This document shows, in pieces, positions 23,046 to 31,633 of a stretch of DNA of 64,000 nt (positions are counted from its first letter, which is position 1; every line of letters begins with the position of its first letter). The stretch comes from Streptomyces cinnabarinus (GTDB lineage Bacteria; Actinomycetota; Actinomycetes; Streptomycetales; Streptomycetaceae). The stretch is taken from contig NZ_CP114413.1 of NCBI RefSeq assembly GCF_027270315.1, positions 3,658,001 through 3,722,000 of the forward strand. The letters run 5' to 3'. Position numbers and translations under genes: made by a program. A model generated the notes under the pieces. That model saw only the letters and a program-made list of their open reading frames with translations, ran no database searches and had not been told where the DNA came from.

Positions 23046-23894
23046 TCAGTGGCTGGGGGGCTGCCAGTGGGGGTTCTGCTGGGGCGGGTAGGGGTGCGGC
23101 TGGGCCTGGGGATACGGCTGCTGCTGAGGCTGGGGGTACGGCTGCGGCTGAGGCTGTGGGTACGGCTGCTGCTGAGGCTGTGGGTACGGCTGCTGCTGTT
23201 GCTGTTGCTGCTGGGGGTACGGCTGTCCGTACGGGGCGGGGCCGCCGTAGGGCGTCGCGCCGTACGGGCCGTTCGAGAACGGGTTGGCCTGCCCGGGGAC
23301 CTGGGCGCCCGGCGGGAGGTAGCGCAGCCGTCCCGTCGTGTCGTTGACGGGCTGGAAGCCGGCGGCCTGGAGGCGGGCGGCGAACTTGGCGTTGCGCTTG
23401 CGGTTGACGGCGAAGCCGATGCCGAGACAGCCGAGGAGCAGAACCAGCAGCACGCCCGCGATGGTCCAGGCGATCCCGCCCTGCGGGGACTGCATGGCGA
23501 CGGCCAGACAGCCGACGGTGCCGCCGAGCGCGCCGAGCACCATCCGCTTCTCGGCGCTCTTGCCGGTGAGGTCGAAGTTGATCCGGGCCTTGAGCAGCTC
23601 GAAGGCGTCCGGGATCAGGGGCGGTACGGAGACGCCGTCCCCGGCGTTCGGGTACTGCGCCCAGTTCTGCGCGGCGCGGGCCCGGGCCTGGGGGCTGTGG
23701 TCGGGGACGATCAGCATCACGAGCGAGCTGTTCCGGCTGCCGCCCTGCTTGACGTCGGCGTACTCGTACCCGAACTGCTGGGCGATGAAGGCGAGCCGGG
23801 CGAGCTTCTTCACGGAGGCCATGGCGCTGGTGAGCTCCACCGGCTCCCCGCTCGCCATCAGCCCCAGCATCTTGCGCACCTGACGCTTGCTCAT
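23046..23894 (-). CDS. Membrane protein with Pro/Gln/Tyr repeat tail
   Basis: 282 aa from the ATG at 23894 (GAGGG site). The N-terminal 100 residues are soluble (MSKRQVRKMLGLMASGEPVE), followed by two close membrane segments (about residues 118-160) and then a tail of about 90 residues made of PYPQ/QQPYPQPQ units. I do not recognise a named family. The tail probably sticks out as a flexible proline-rich arm. It is monocistronic and divergent from 24015. The repeats are matched by DNA-level tandem repeats (23086-23230). Confidence 0.75.
   Translation of the reverse strand: MSKRQVRKMLGLMASGEPVELTSAMASVKKLARLAFIAQQFGYEYADVKQGGSRNSSLVMLIVPDHSPQARARAAQNWAQYPNAGDGVSVPPLIPDAFELLKARINFDLTGKSAEKRMVLGALGGTVGCLAVAMQSPQGGIAWTIAGVLLVLLLGCLGIGFAVNRKRNAKFAARLQAAGFQPVNDTTGRLRYLPPGAQVPGQANPFSNGPYGATPYGGPAPYGQPYPQQQQQQQQPYPQPQQQPYPQPQPQPYPQPQQQPYPQAQPHPYPPQQNPHWQPPSH
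23086..23230. repeat. Minisatellite in the Pro/Gln/Tyr tail
   Basis: Degenerate tandem repeats of about 24 bases, built around GGCTGTGGGTACGGCTGCTG-like units, encode the repeated QQPYPQPQ tail. A run of CTG/TTG codons at about 23190-23213 encodes consecutive glutamines. Such arrays change length easily by slippage. Confidence 0.7.
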
Positions 23895-24014
23895 CGCCAC
23901 CCTCTCCCCACGGGCCCACCCCGTTCACTCACGCAACGCGGCCAGTGTTCCATGGGGGTCTGACAGCGGGAACCTCGATGGGCGGGGTTCACAGGATCTT
24001 GGTGTGGGGGAATC

Positions 24015-24626
24015 GTGGAGGACCACAGGGCGGCCCGCGCGGTCATCGCCCCGCTCGGCGGCCTGCTGGAGATCGGGGCGGTGACGGCGACCGGCACCTG
24101 GGCCCTCCCGGAGGTGTCGATCGGCGCCTTCCTTGACGCCCGGCGCGAGGAGCTGACCCACGTCCTGGCCGGCATCCACCGCCTCTGCGGCTTCGGGCCG
24201 GTGTTCACGACGGTCGCGGACGAACTGGGCTACTTCCACGACCACGAGGTGAGCGCACCGTCCCTGCTCCTGTGGTCCGGCGGCGTGGAGGACGTGCGGC
24301 AGGACCTGCACAGCCCGGCCGCGGTGCGTCGCATGTGCCGTACGGGCGCGGATCTCCAGCTGACGGAGCTCCTGGACGCGTCGGTCACGGCGGCGCTGGT
24401 GGCGGGGACGGACCCGGCGACCGGAGCCCGGCTGCTCACCGGGATCCTCTCCGGCGTGACGGCCCTGGCGGACGGCACCGGCCGCTGCACCCCGGCCACC
24501 GCCTTCCGCTCCTGGCGCGTCCGCTGCCTGACCCGGGTCCTGGACCCGCGCTCGGGCGCCCCCGAGAGCGGTCGGGCCGGGTTCCGGGCGTACGAGAGGG
24601 CGCTGGACGAACTGCTGGATCCGTGA
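24015..24626 (+). CDS. Hypothetical protein
   Basis: 203 aa from a GTG start. No family was recognised. The protein is mostly helical in look, soluble, with no signal peptide or membrane segment; it starts with a hydrophobic stretch VIAPLGGLLEIGAV and has a conserved-looking centre (DVRQDLHSPAAVRRMCRTG). Codon use and third-position GC are normal for the genome. The next gene on the same strand begins 75 bases later. Confidence 0.65.
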   Translation: MEDHRAARAVIAPLGGLLEIGAVTATGTWALPEVSIGAFLDARREELTHVLAGIHRLCGFGPVFTTVADELGYFHDHEVSAPSLLLWSGGVEDVRQDLHSPAAVRRMCRTGADLQLTELLDASVTAALVAGTDPATGARLLTGILSGVTALADGTGRCTPATAFRSWRVRCLTRVLDPRSGAPESGRAGFRAYERALDELLDP

Positions 24627-24700
24627 GGTGCGTACGGGGCCCTTCCGCTGTCGACGGGCACCGTTATCCTCTAGCGGACCCCACAGGAACGGGAGACTCC

Positions 24701-25210
24701 ATGTCCGCCGAATCGAGCGCCGAGCGGCCGAAGGCGCGGCGTCCGCAGCGGTCCGCCGCCGGGAACGTCCTCTTCGCGCTGGCGGCGGTCGTCGTCCTGG
24801 CGACGACGGTGCTCGGCGCGTTCGGGGCCGTGGCGCTGCTGCTGTCGCCGCTGTCCCTGCTCACGCCCGACGAGGGCGAGACCGCCGTGGTGGTCGGCTG
24901 CATCGGGCTCGGCGGGATCATCGGGCTGATGGTGCCGGTCGTGCTGTTCGGCATGGTGAAGGGCAGCGCGGACACCCCGCGGGTGGGACCGGGCGAGGCG
25001 CTGCGCAAGCTCCTCGCCGTGCTCGGCTTCGGGGTCTTCCTGGCCCTGGTCGGGGTGGTCGCCGCCCAGGTCGGCTGGGTCCTGCCCAAGGACATCACGG
25101 CCGTAGTCGCCGTGTTCGCGGTCGGCTTCGCCTGGGTTCCGCTGGCGATCGTGCCGTGGGAGAAGCTGGGCCTGGCCGGGGTGTTCCCGAGGTCACGCAA
25201 GGCGCAGTGA
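24701..25210 (+). CDS. Small polytopic membrane protein
   Basis: 169 aa from the ATG at 24701, with GGGAGA upstream. Four hydrophobic segments are visible (about residues 20-48, 62-82, 100-120 and 130-150), with a basic N-terminus (ERPKARRPQRS). No family was recognised. Its 3' end overlaps the convergent 25193-25795 gene by 18 bases, so both could affect each other through antisense transcription. Confidence 0.7.
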   Translation: MSAESSAERPKARRPQRSAAGNVLFALAAVVVLATTVLGAFGAVALLLSPLSLLTPDEGETAVVVGCIGLGGIIGLMVPVVLFGMVKGSADTPRVGPGEALRKLLAVLGFGVFLALVGVVAAQVGWVLPKDITAVVAVFAVGFAWVPLAIVPWEKLGLAGVFPRSRKAQ

Positions 25211-25795
25211 GTCCGCCAGTTCGTCGGCCACCTTGCTGAGTTCCTCGCCGAGTCCGAGCGACGTCCACAGCAGCCGGCACTCCAGCGCCGTCGTGTGCCG
25301 GACGGACAGGACGTAGTGGGCGACGCCCTCCACGACCACACCGCTGTCGGCCTCCGGTGCCGTCGGCTCCTGCCGGTGGACCCGGAGCGCGGGACCCAGC
25401 GGCAGCTCGACCTCCGACAGACCCTGAGTGCCCCCGAAGTACGGCCCCTCGGCCCGCTCCGCCTCCGCGCGGAAGGCGGCGAGGCTCAAGGACTCCGGGG
25501 GGACGCGCAGTTCACGGACCGTGTAGCTCGCGACGATCGCGTCATTGCGCGGGGCGAGCACCGCCGCGCACAGCGCACCCTGCCGTACGGCCGCGCCCCA
25601 GTACCAGAGCAGGTCCTCGGCGAAGGCCGTGCGCCACCGCTCGTCTGCCTCCTCGCCCAGGTGCTCCTCGGCGAGGGTGAGCGCCCAGGGCTCGGGGTCT
25701 TCGCTCCGCAGGTCCAGCACCAGCCAGTTGTGCGCGGCGGGCAGGTCGACCCGGCACTCCTGCCAGTCCGTCGGGGAGGTCATCTCCGGGCTCAC
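25193..25795 (-). CDS. Hypothetical protein, last gene of the T7SS-like cluster
   Basis: 200 aa from a GTG that overlaps the stop of the upstream gene (GTGA). There is no signal peptide or membrane segment. It shares a pattern with the first gene of the cluster (27479-28081): TDWQECRVDL near the start, VRQGALCAAVL in the middle, VELPLGPALRVHRQE, then a hydrophobic strand and helix, HYVLSVRHTTALECRLLW. This suggests the two genes are diverged copies of one fold. Function unknown; a chaperone, adaptor or immunity-type partner of the large protein is possible. Confidence 0.7.
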   Translation of the reverse strand: MSPEMTSPTDWQECRVDLPAAHNWLVLDLRSEDPEPWALTLAEEHLGEEADERWRTAFAEDLLWYWGAAVRQGALCAAVLAPRNDAIVASYTVRELRVPPESLSLAAFRAEAERAEGPYFGGTQGLSEVELPLGPALRVHRQEPTAPEADSGVVVEGVAHYVLSVRHTTALECRLLWTSLGLGEELSKVADELADSLRLA

Positions 25796-27183
25796 ACTCC
25801 CGCCAGCGACGCGTCGGAGCCGGTGACGTCGATCTCGGGATCGCCGCCGAACAGGCCGATGAAGCTCTTGGTGTCGGACCCGGCGCCGGTGCCGGTGCCG
25901 CCGAGGGCCAGCGAGTTGTAGGCGATGGCCTGCTTGAAGGCGTCTGGGGTGCCGATGAAGCTCAGGTCGGACGGGTCGATGTTCTTGATGCGGGTGAGCT
26001 CGTCGACCATGCCCGGACCCGCGTACATGCTGGCGAGTCCGCGCGCTCCGGCGGCGTTGTAGGCATCGCGGGCGGCGGAGAAGTTGTCGCCGACCTTGAA
26101 CAGGTCCCGCCAGTGGCTGCCGATGGTGCCGAGGTCGTCGACGAAGGAGCCGGGCAGTCCGCGGAAGGCTGCGGCCAGCGAGACGTCGGGCAGTGCCGCG
26201 CCGGGGGTCGCCCCGGCCCGCGCGCCGACCATCGACTCCACCAGCGCGCGGCGCGCGGCCGAGGGCATGTTGGGGTTCCAGCCCCGGACGTACTGCGTGG
26301 CCGCCGTCCAGACCCGGCTGCGGCCGACGGTCGCGGCCATCTTGGCGCCGGCGGAGAAGACCCGGCCGATGCCGAAGGTGGCGAGGCCCAGGACGTCCAT
26401 GGCGACATCGCCCCAGGAGCCGTCGCCGTTGACGGCGAGCAGCACATGGCAGACGAGCGAGACGGCCGTGGCAATGAGGGCGATGGTGCCCAGCACACCA
26501 GCGAGGGCCTGGCCGATGATGGGGATCCAGCCGACGACCAGGGCGAGCAGTCCGCAGACCGCCGCGATCGCCCCCGCGATATCGGCGACGATCTTCAACG
26601 TGTCCCGCAGGTCGTCCAGCCAGGAGTCGTTGAGCCCGTCGCCCTCGGTGGTGTCGTGGATCTTCTTGGCGGCCTTGTCGCCCGCCTCCTTGTGACGGGT
26701 CTTCAGCCCCGAGAGCTGTTCGCGCAGTCCGTCGAGGTCGTCCTGGAGGTCGGAGGCGGCCTTGTCGAGCTTGTCCTGGCCGGCGTCGTCGGTGCCCTTG
26801 GGCGGGTTCTGCGCCTTGGACTTGGCCGAGCCCAGATCGCCGGCCTTGGTCTCGGCCTGGGTGAGCAGCTTGTCGGCCTCGCCCTGCACGGACTCCAGCT
26901 CGGTGCAGTACTCCTTGAGCGCGCTGCCGGCGTCGGCGTACCGGTCGTGCGCCTTGCTCACGTTCTTCGCGGTGTCGGTGGCCTTCTCGGCGAAGGCGCG
27001 GCCCGCCTCGGAGTCCCAGCTCTCCAGGTTCCCGATCCGGCGCAGGGCGGCGGCGGTGTCGGTGATGGTCTTGGCGGTCGCCGCGAACCGGCGCGAGAGC
27101 GCCTGCATGTCGTGGAGGTCACCGGGGACGGGATCGCCGCTCTCGCCGAGCACCTCCCAGCGGTGGTCGGCCGGCCGGGTCAC
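25792..27183 (-). CDS. Putative type VII secretion-type substrate with membrane segments
   Basis: 463 aa from a GTG overlapping the upstream stop codon. The N-terminus (WEVLGESGDPVPGDLHDMQA, then RRIGNLESWDSEAGRAFAEK) resembles the T7SS-signal/WXG-like helical hairpin, with a long helical region to about residue 185 rich in Lys and Asp. Two or three hydrophobic segments follow (about 195-285: GLLALVVGWIPIIGQALAGV). The C-terminal about 175 residues match no toxin that I recognise and contain no obvious catalytic motif. The arrangement (secretion signal, membrane region, variable C-terminus) is that of putative T7SS effectors in actinomycetes. It lies between a WXG100-like gene and a hypothetical gene. 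Confidence 0.72.
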   Translation of the reverse strand: MTRPADHRWEVLGESGDPVPGDLHDMQALSRRFAATAKTITDTAAALRRIGNLESWDSEAGRAFAEKATDTAKNVSKAHDRYADAGSALKEYCTELESVQGEADKLLTQAETKAGDLGSAKSKAQNPPKGTDDAGQDKLDKAASDLQDDLDGLREQLSGLKTRHKEAGDKAAKKIHDTTEGDGLNDSWLDDLRDTLKIVADIAGAIAAVCGLLALVVGWIPIIGQALAGVLGTIALIATAVSLVCHVLLAVNGDGSWGDVAMDVLGLATFGIGRVFSAGAKMAATVGRSRVWTAATQYVRGWNPNMPSAARRALVESMVGARAGATPGAALPDVSLAAAFRGLPGSFVDDLGTIGSHWRDLFKVGDNFSAARDAYNAAGARGLASMYAGPGMVDELTRIKNIDPSDLSFIGTPDAFKQAIAYNSLALGGTGTGAGSDTKSFIGLFGGDPEIDVTGSDASLAGV

Positions 27184-27482
27184 TTCTTCTTCCCCTTGCC
27201 GATGAGGGCGTCGTAGAGCGCCGTGTCGAGTTCGGTGTACGCCTTGCCCGCCTCGTGGGCGAGGGTGCCGAGGCCCTTGATCTCCTCGATCATCTTCTTG
27301 CGGTTGTCGTCCCAGCCGTCGGAGAACTCCTGGAGCCGCTCGTGCAGCGTCTGGTGCCCGACGGTACGGCGGTCATAGGCGTCCATCAGCTTGTCGAGCC
27401 CTTCGAGCTCGGTGGCCACGGTCCGCAACCCGGTACCGGCGGTGCGCAGGTCGTCGGTGGAGACCTTGAGTTTCTTGCTCAC
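27180..27482 (-). CDS. WXG100/ESAT-6-like small protein
   Basis: 100 aa, the exact size of the family, predicted helix-turn-helix hairpin with a central FSDGWDDNRKKM containing the Trp. The first helix is STDDLRTAGTGLRTVATELE; the C-terminus is basic (GKGKKK). The usual Trp-x-Gly is changed to Gly-Trp-Asp, so family membership is likely but not certain. The GTG start overlaps the upstream stop (GTGA), and its own stop overlaps the start of the large T7SS-like protein, with which it would form a complex. Confidence 0.7.
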   Translation of the reverse strand: MSKKLKVSTDDLRTAGTGLRTVATELEGLDKLMDAYDRRTVGHQTLHERLQEFSDGWDDNRKKMIEEIKGLGTLAHEAGKAYTELDTALYDALIGKGKKK

Positions 27483-28081
27483 CCGGCTATCTCCTCGGTC
27501 TCCTCGGTCGGCTGGTGCCAGCGCAGGGTCCCGGCCACGGCGTCGAACAGCCCGACCATGGCGTCGGCGATGGGTTCCAGAGGCGTGCTGAAGGTGAGGA
27601 GCAGCACCTCGTCGCGGTCCGGAACCGGCACGAAGTACTCCACGATCGTGTCCTCGAACTCGGTTCCCAACTTCCGCGACTGCTTGGGCCGCTCACGGCG
27701 CAGCAGCCGCGCGGCGGGCCCGGCCGCGGGCAGCTTGACGGGCTCGACCTCTCCGGACCCGGCGAGCGCGACGACGGCGTCGAGGCTGTCGAACCTCTCG
27801 AAGATCCGGCAGACGAGCAGGGAAGCGGAGAGCGGGATCCCCCCGGCCTCCAGAAAGGACAGGTACAGCGCCACGCCGCCCTGCTCGACCCCCGCCTCGG
27901 CGGCGCCGAGCAACTGCTCCTCGGCCTTCCGCCGCAGCACGGGCTGGTCGTCCACCCCCGCGAACTGCCGTTTGATCAGGGCGGCTACGGACGCCTCCCG
28001 CCGCTCCTGCGGCTGGAGAGGGATGCGATACCAGTCCTCGGGCGTGATCAACCCGAAGACGGGCGCACGCGTGTCGGTCAT
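27479..28081 (-). CDS. Hypothetical protein, first gene of the T7SS-like cluster
   Basis: 200 aa from an ATG with an AGGAG site. It is soluble, with no signal peptide. Notable segments are ITPEDWYRIPL at the start, GVALYLSFLEAGGIPLSASL in the middle, VKLPAAGPAARLLRRE, and VEYFVPVPDRDEVLLLTFST near the end. The last two align with the last gene of the cluster. The overall mixed alpha-beta look could fit an EspG-type chaperone, but that is a guess. The gene heads a four-gene unit with every junction overlapped by four bases. Confidence 0.7.
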   Translation of the reverse strand: MTDTRAPVFGLITPEDWYRIPLQPQERREASVAALIKRQFAGVDDQPVLRRKAEEQLLGAAEAGVEQGGVALYLSFLEAGGIPLSASLLVCRIFERFDSLDAVVALAGSGEVEPVKLPAAGPAARLLRRERPKQSRKLGTEFEDTIVEYFVPVPDRDEVLLLTFSTPLEPIADAMVGLFDAVAGTLRWHQPTEETEEIAG

Positions 28082-28205
28082 GGAGGGCTCCTGGTTGGCG
28101 CAAATGGTTCGGCGTGGGCCAGCGCCACGCTATCGGCTGCCCGCCGCCTCAGGAAGCGACCCCCACCTCACCCACACACCTCGCCGCATCGCTCCCGCCG
28201 GTCTG

Positions 28206-29459
28206 TCACGCTCGGTGCTTCTTCCGGGGTTTGGCGCCGTTCGGCCACAGCCGGGGGCTGCGCTTGGCCGCCAGGTCCTCGATCCAGCCGACCGCGGCGA
28301 TGGCCAGGCCGATCAGCGGCCAGACGAGGAAGAACATCCACAGCAGATAGGTGGAGTCCAGGGCCGCCACCGCTCGTTCGCCCTGCATGAAGGGAAGTTC
28401 GTAGAGGCGGTCCAGGATCGGGACCGTGGCCATGATCAGCATGTTGTGCCACAGATAGATCGTGACCGCTCGGTTGTTGGAGAGCGTGATGAGCTTGTCC
28501 CACTTCGCCAGCCGGCCCGGCAGCTCCTGCCAGGACGGGGAGTAGATCAGCAGGATCACCACGAAACCGAAGGACCAGGTCGCCTGCGCCAGCGGGATGT
28601 CGTTCAGGTCCCAGCCGTCCGCGCCCAGATGCCCCGACGCCCACCACAGGCCGAACGCCATCAGCAGCGAGGAGACGGACACCGCCACATAGCGCGGGAT
28701 CTTCGCCAGCAGGCCCTCGTGGTGGGCGAAGCCGAGCACCCAGCAGCCGCCGTAGACCGCGAAGTCCGTGACCGCGTTGCCGGTCTCGCCGGGGATGGTC
28801 ACCACGCCCGTGCCGACGACCGCCGTCAGCGCCAGCGGCGCCAGCAGGGTCGGCCACGGTGCCCGGCGGAACGCCCACAGCAGCAGCGGTGAGGCCACCA
28901 CGAACCACAGGTAGGCGCGCAGGTACCACAGCGGTCCCGCCGCCTGCACCGCCCAGGTGTCCTCCAGCAGGCCCGACTTGGAGCCGAGCAGCCAGGGGAA
29001 CGGCGGGGCGCCGATCGGGATGATGTAGTTGACCAGTTCGAGGAGGGCCCAGGTGGGGCTGTCCTCGGTGTTCTTCGTCGGGTTCCAGCCGCCCGCGAAC
29101 ATCAGCGTCAGCATCACCGCGCTGAACGCCCACAGCGGGGGCAGCAGCCGGCGGATCCGGCCCCTGATCACACCCCACGCCGGGCGGTTCAGCGAGCGGG
29201 CCATCAGCGATCCCGCCAGCGCGAACATCACGCCCATGGACGGGAACAGCACGGTCAGCCAGGCCCAGCCGAAGAGGTGGTAGACCACGACCCGGACCAG
29301 CGCGATGGAGCGCAGGAGGTCCAGGTAGCGGTCCCGGCCCGGCTTCTTGGGCGCGGGAGCGGGAGCAGGCGCGGGCTGCGCCTCCGGCTGCGGCTGCGGC
29401 TGCGGTGTGCCGTACGCGCCGTACTCGTACGACTGCTGCTGCGGTATCCCCTGGGTCAT
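28206..29459 (-). CDS. Acyltransferase 3 family membrane protein
   Basis: 417 aa. A Pro/Gln/Ala-rich cytoplasmic N-terminus (about 40 residues) precedes DRYLDLLRSIALVRVVVYHL, the typical start of acyltransferase 3 (OafA/YrhL) proteins with the catalytic His. About ten membrane segments follow. It would add acetyl or succinyl groups to an exported glycan. The ATG overlaps the stop of the upstream matB gene (ATGA), so it is the third gene of the mat operon and likely modifies the MatB polymer. Confidence 0.88.
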   Translation of the reverse strand: MTQGIPQQQSYEYGAYGTPQPQPQPEAQPAPAPAPAPKKPGRDRYLDLLRSIALVRVVVYHLFGWAWLTVLFPSMGVMFALAGSLMARSLNRPAWGVIRGRIRRLLPPLWAFSAVMLTLMFAGGWNPTKNTEDSPTWALLELVNYIIPIGAPPFPWLLGSKSGLLEDTWAVQAAGPLWYLRAYLWFVVASPLLLWAFRRAPWPTLLAPLALTAVVGTGVVTIPGETGNAVTDFAVYGGCWVLGFAHHEGLLAKIPRYVAVSVSSLLMAFGLWWASGHLGADGWDLNDIPLAQATWSFGFVVILLIYSPSWQELPGRLAKWDKLITLSNNRAVTIYLWHNMLIMATVPILDRLYELPFMQGERAVAALDSTYLLWMFFLVWPLIGLAIAAVGWIEDLAAKRSPRLWPNGAKPRKKHRA

Positions 29460-31633
29460 CCCACCGGCCTCCGTTCGCGCGGGGCCGGGCCGCCGGGTGC
29501 CTCGACGACGCCCGTGCGGCGCAGCTTCTGCCAGCGCAGGCGGCCGCCGGTGAGGGCGGTGATCCAGGACTGGAGGAGCACGACGTACATGAGCTGGCGG
29601 TAGAGGATCTGCTGGAGCGGGAGTGAGATCAGGTGGGTCATGCGTTCCCGGTCGAGACGGAAGGCGTAGGCGGCACAGACGGCCTGGATGGCGAGGACGC
29701 CCAGCCAGGCCACGATCGTCTTCTGGGTGGGGCCGAAGATCAGGCCGTACAGCAGGAAGACGTCGATGAGGGGGGCCAGCAGCGGGGCCAGCACCATGAA
29801 CAGGGAGACCAGCGGGAGGCCCACGCGGCCGAACCGGCCCGAGGGACCGGACTCCACGAGCGCCTTGCGGTGCTTCCAGATCGCCTGCATGGTGCCGTAG
29901 GACCAGCGGTAGCGCTGGGACCACAGCTGCTGGACCGTCTCCGGGGCCTCGGTCCAGGCGCGGGCCTTCTCGGCGTAGACGACGCGCCAGCCGTCGCGGT
30001 GCATCGCCATGGTGATGTCGGTGTCCTCGGCGAGGGTGTCCTCGCTCATGCCGCCGACGCGTTCGAGGGCCGTGCGGCGGAAGGCTCCCACCGCGCCCGG
30101 GATGGTCGGCATGCAGCGCAGCATGTCGTACATCCGGCGGTCCAGGTTGAAGCCCATCACGTACTCGATGTGCTGCCAGGCGCCGATCAGGGAGTCCCGG
30201 TTGCCGACCTTGGCGTTGCCCGCCACGGCGCCGACGCGGGGGTCGCCGAAGGGCTGGACGAGTTCACGGACGGTGGACGGCTCGAAGACCGTGTCGCCGT
30301 CCATCATCACGATGATGTCGTGGCGGGCGTTGGCCAGGCCCCGGTTGAGGGCGGCGGGCTTGCCCGCGTTGAGCTGACGGACCACCCGCACGTTCGGCAG
30401 GCCCATCGCCTCGACGATGCGCGCGGTGCCGTCCGTCGAGCCGTCGTCGATGACGAGGATCTCGATGGGATGCTCGCTCGCCATCAGCGAACGGACGGTG
30501 TTCTCGATGCACTTGGCCTCGTTGTACGCGGGCACCAGCACCGACACGGGTTCGGTGACCGGCGGTCCCCAGCTGAAGCCTCGCTTGCGCACCCGGCGGG
30601 CGTGCGCCCCGGACAGCACGAGCATCAGCACGAACCGGCTGATCACCAGGAAGCCGATGATCGCGAGCCCGACCACCAGCACGCCGGTGATGTTGTCGGA
30701 GGCCTGGACCAGGAAGACCCACGCCTTGCCCTTCCACAGGTCGACGCCGGTGACCTGGCTGTGCGCGCTGGGCGCGCCGAGGGCCTCGGTGAGGTTGTCG
30801 AACTCGTAGCCCCGCTCCTGCATCTGCGGCAGGAAGCGGTCCAGCGCCTGGACGGTCTGGTGGCGGTCGCCGCCGGAGTCGTGCATCAGGACGATCGCGC
30901 CCTCGCGCCCCTTGGGGGTGGCCTTGCGGATGATCTCCTCGACGCCGGGCTTGCGCCAGTCCTCGCTGTCGGTGTTGTTGACGACCGTGATGTAGCCGCG
31001 CGAGCCGATGTACTCGGTCACCGGCCAGGACTCGTTGTCCATGGCGGCGGCGAAGGAGGAGTACGGCGGCCGGAACAGCGAGGTGCGGATGCCGGCCGCG
31101 CCGGAGATGGCGAGCTGGTTCTGCGACAGCTCCCAGTCGATGCGCTTCTTCGACTGGTACGACAGGTCCGGGTGGTTGAAGGTGTGCAGGCCGACCTCGT
31201 GGCCCTCCTCGACCATGCGGCGGACCAGGTCCGGGTGGCGCGAGGCCATGGTGCCGGTGACGAAGAAGACCGCGTGCGCGTCGTGCTTCTTCAGCACGTC
31301 GAGCACCTTGGGCGTCCACTCCGGGTCGGGGCCGTCGTCGAAGGTCAGGACGAGCCGGCGGTCCGGCATGTCCAGGGTCTCGGTACGGCCGCTGCGGGCG
31401 TCGATGACCGGGCCGCCCTTGAGGATCTGCTCCGGTACCTGGTCGGAGGCGGCGGCGGGCCGGACGCGGTGGTCGGCGAGGATCTCGCTGTGTACGTACC
31501 CCCGCAGCATCAGCATCGCCATCAGGGCGGCGAGGACCAGGAGGGGCAGCAGCAGGCGCATGGGCAGGCGGCGGCGCCGGGGGCCGTCGGGGGGCTGGGG
31601 CGTGCGGCCCCGACGGTTGGTGCGGGAGGCCAT
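29456..31633 (-). CDS. matB: Bifunctional polysaccharide deacetylase / glycosyltransferase 2
   Basis: 725 aa. After a first membrane helix (about residues 24-46) comes an extracellular NodB/CE4 deacetylase domain with LTFDDGPDPEW (metal site), HTFNHPDL and RPPYSS. A second membrane helix (about 320-345) leads to a cytoplasmic GT2 synthase domain: VLVPAYNEA, VIDDGSTDGT, MMDGDTVFEP, AEDTDITM, and QRYRW (the QxxRW motif of processive synthases), then further membrane helices. This matches MatB, which makes a poly-beta-1,6-GlcNAc-like polymer needed for mycelial pellet formation in Streptomyces. The start overlaps the stop of the upstream gene (TGATG). Confidence 0.9.
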   Translation of the reverse strand: MASRTNRRGRTPQPPDGPRRRRLPMRLLLPLLVLAALMAMLMLRGYVHSEILADHRVRPAAASDQVPEQILKGGPVIDARSGRTETLDMPDRRLVLTFDDGPDPEWTPKVLDVLKKHDAHAVFFVTGTMASRHPDLVRRMVEEGHEVGLHTFNHPDLSYQSKKRIDWELSQNQLAISGAAGIRTSLFRPPYSSFAAAMDNESWPVTEYIGSRGYITVVNNTDSEDWRKPGVEEIIRKATPKGREGAIVLMHDSGGDRHQTVQALDRFLPQMQERGYEFDNLTEALGAPSAHSQVTGVDLWKGKAWVFLVQASDNITGVLVVGLAIIGFLVISRFVLMLVLSGAHARRVRKRGFSWGPPVTEPVSVLVPAYNEAKCIENTVRSLMASEHPIEILVIDDGSTDGTARIVEAMGLPNVRVVRQLNAGKPAALNRGLANARHDIIVMMDGDTVFEPSTVRELVQPFGDPRVGAVAGNAKVGNRDSLIGAWQHIEYVMGFNLDRRMYDMLRCMPTIPGAVGAFRRTALERVGGMSEDTLAEDTDITMAMHRDGWRVVYAEKARAWTEAPETVQQLWSQRYRWSYGTMQAIWKHRKALVESGPSGRFGRVGLPLVSLFMVLAPLLAPLIDVFLLYGLIFGPTQKTIVAWLGVLAIQAVCAAYAFRLDRERMTHLISLPLQQILYRQLMYVVLLQSWITALTGGRLRWQKLRRTGVVEAPGGPAPRERRPVG

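Noticed and set aside
28206..29924. 572-aa frame as the acyltransferase
   Set aside because: The first 155 residues are a shadow of matB; the ATG at 29459 overlapping the matB stop is the real start.
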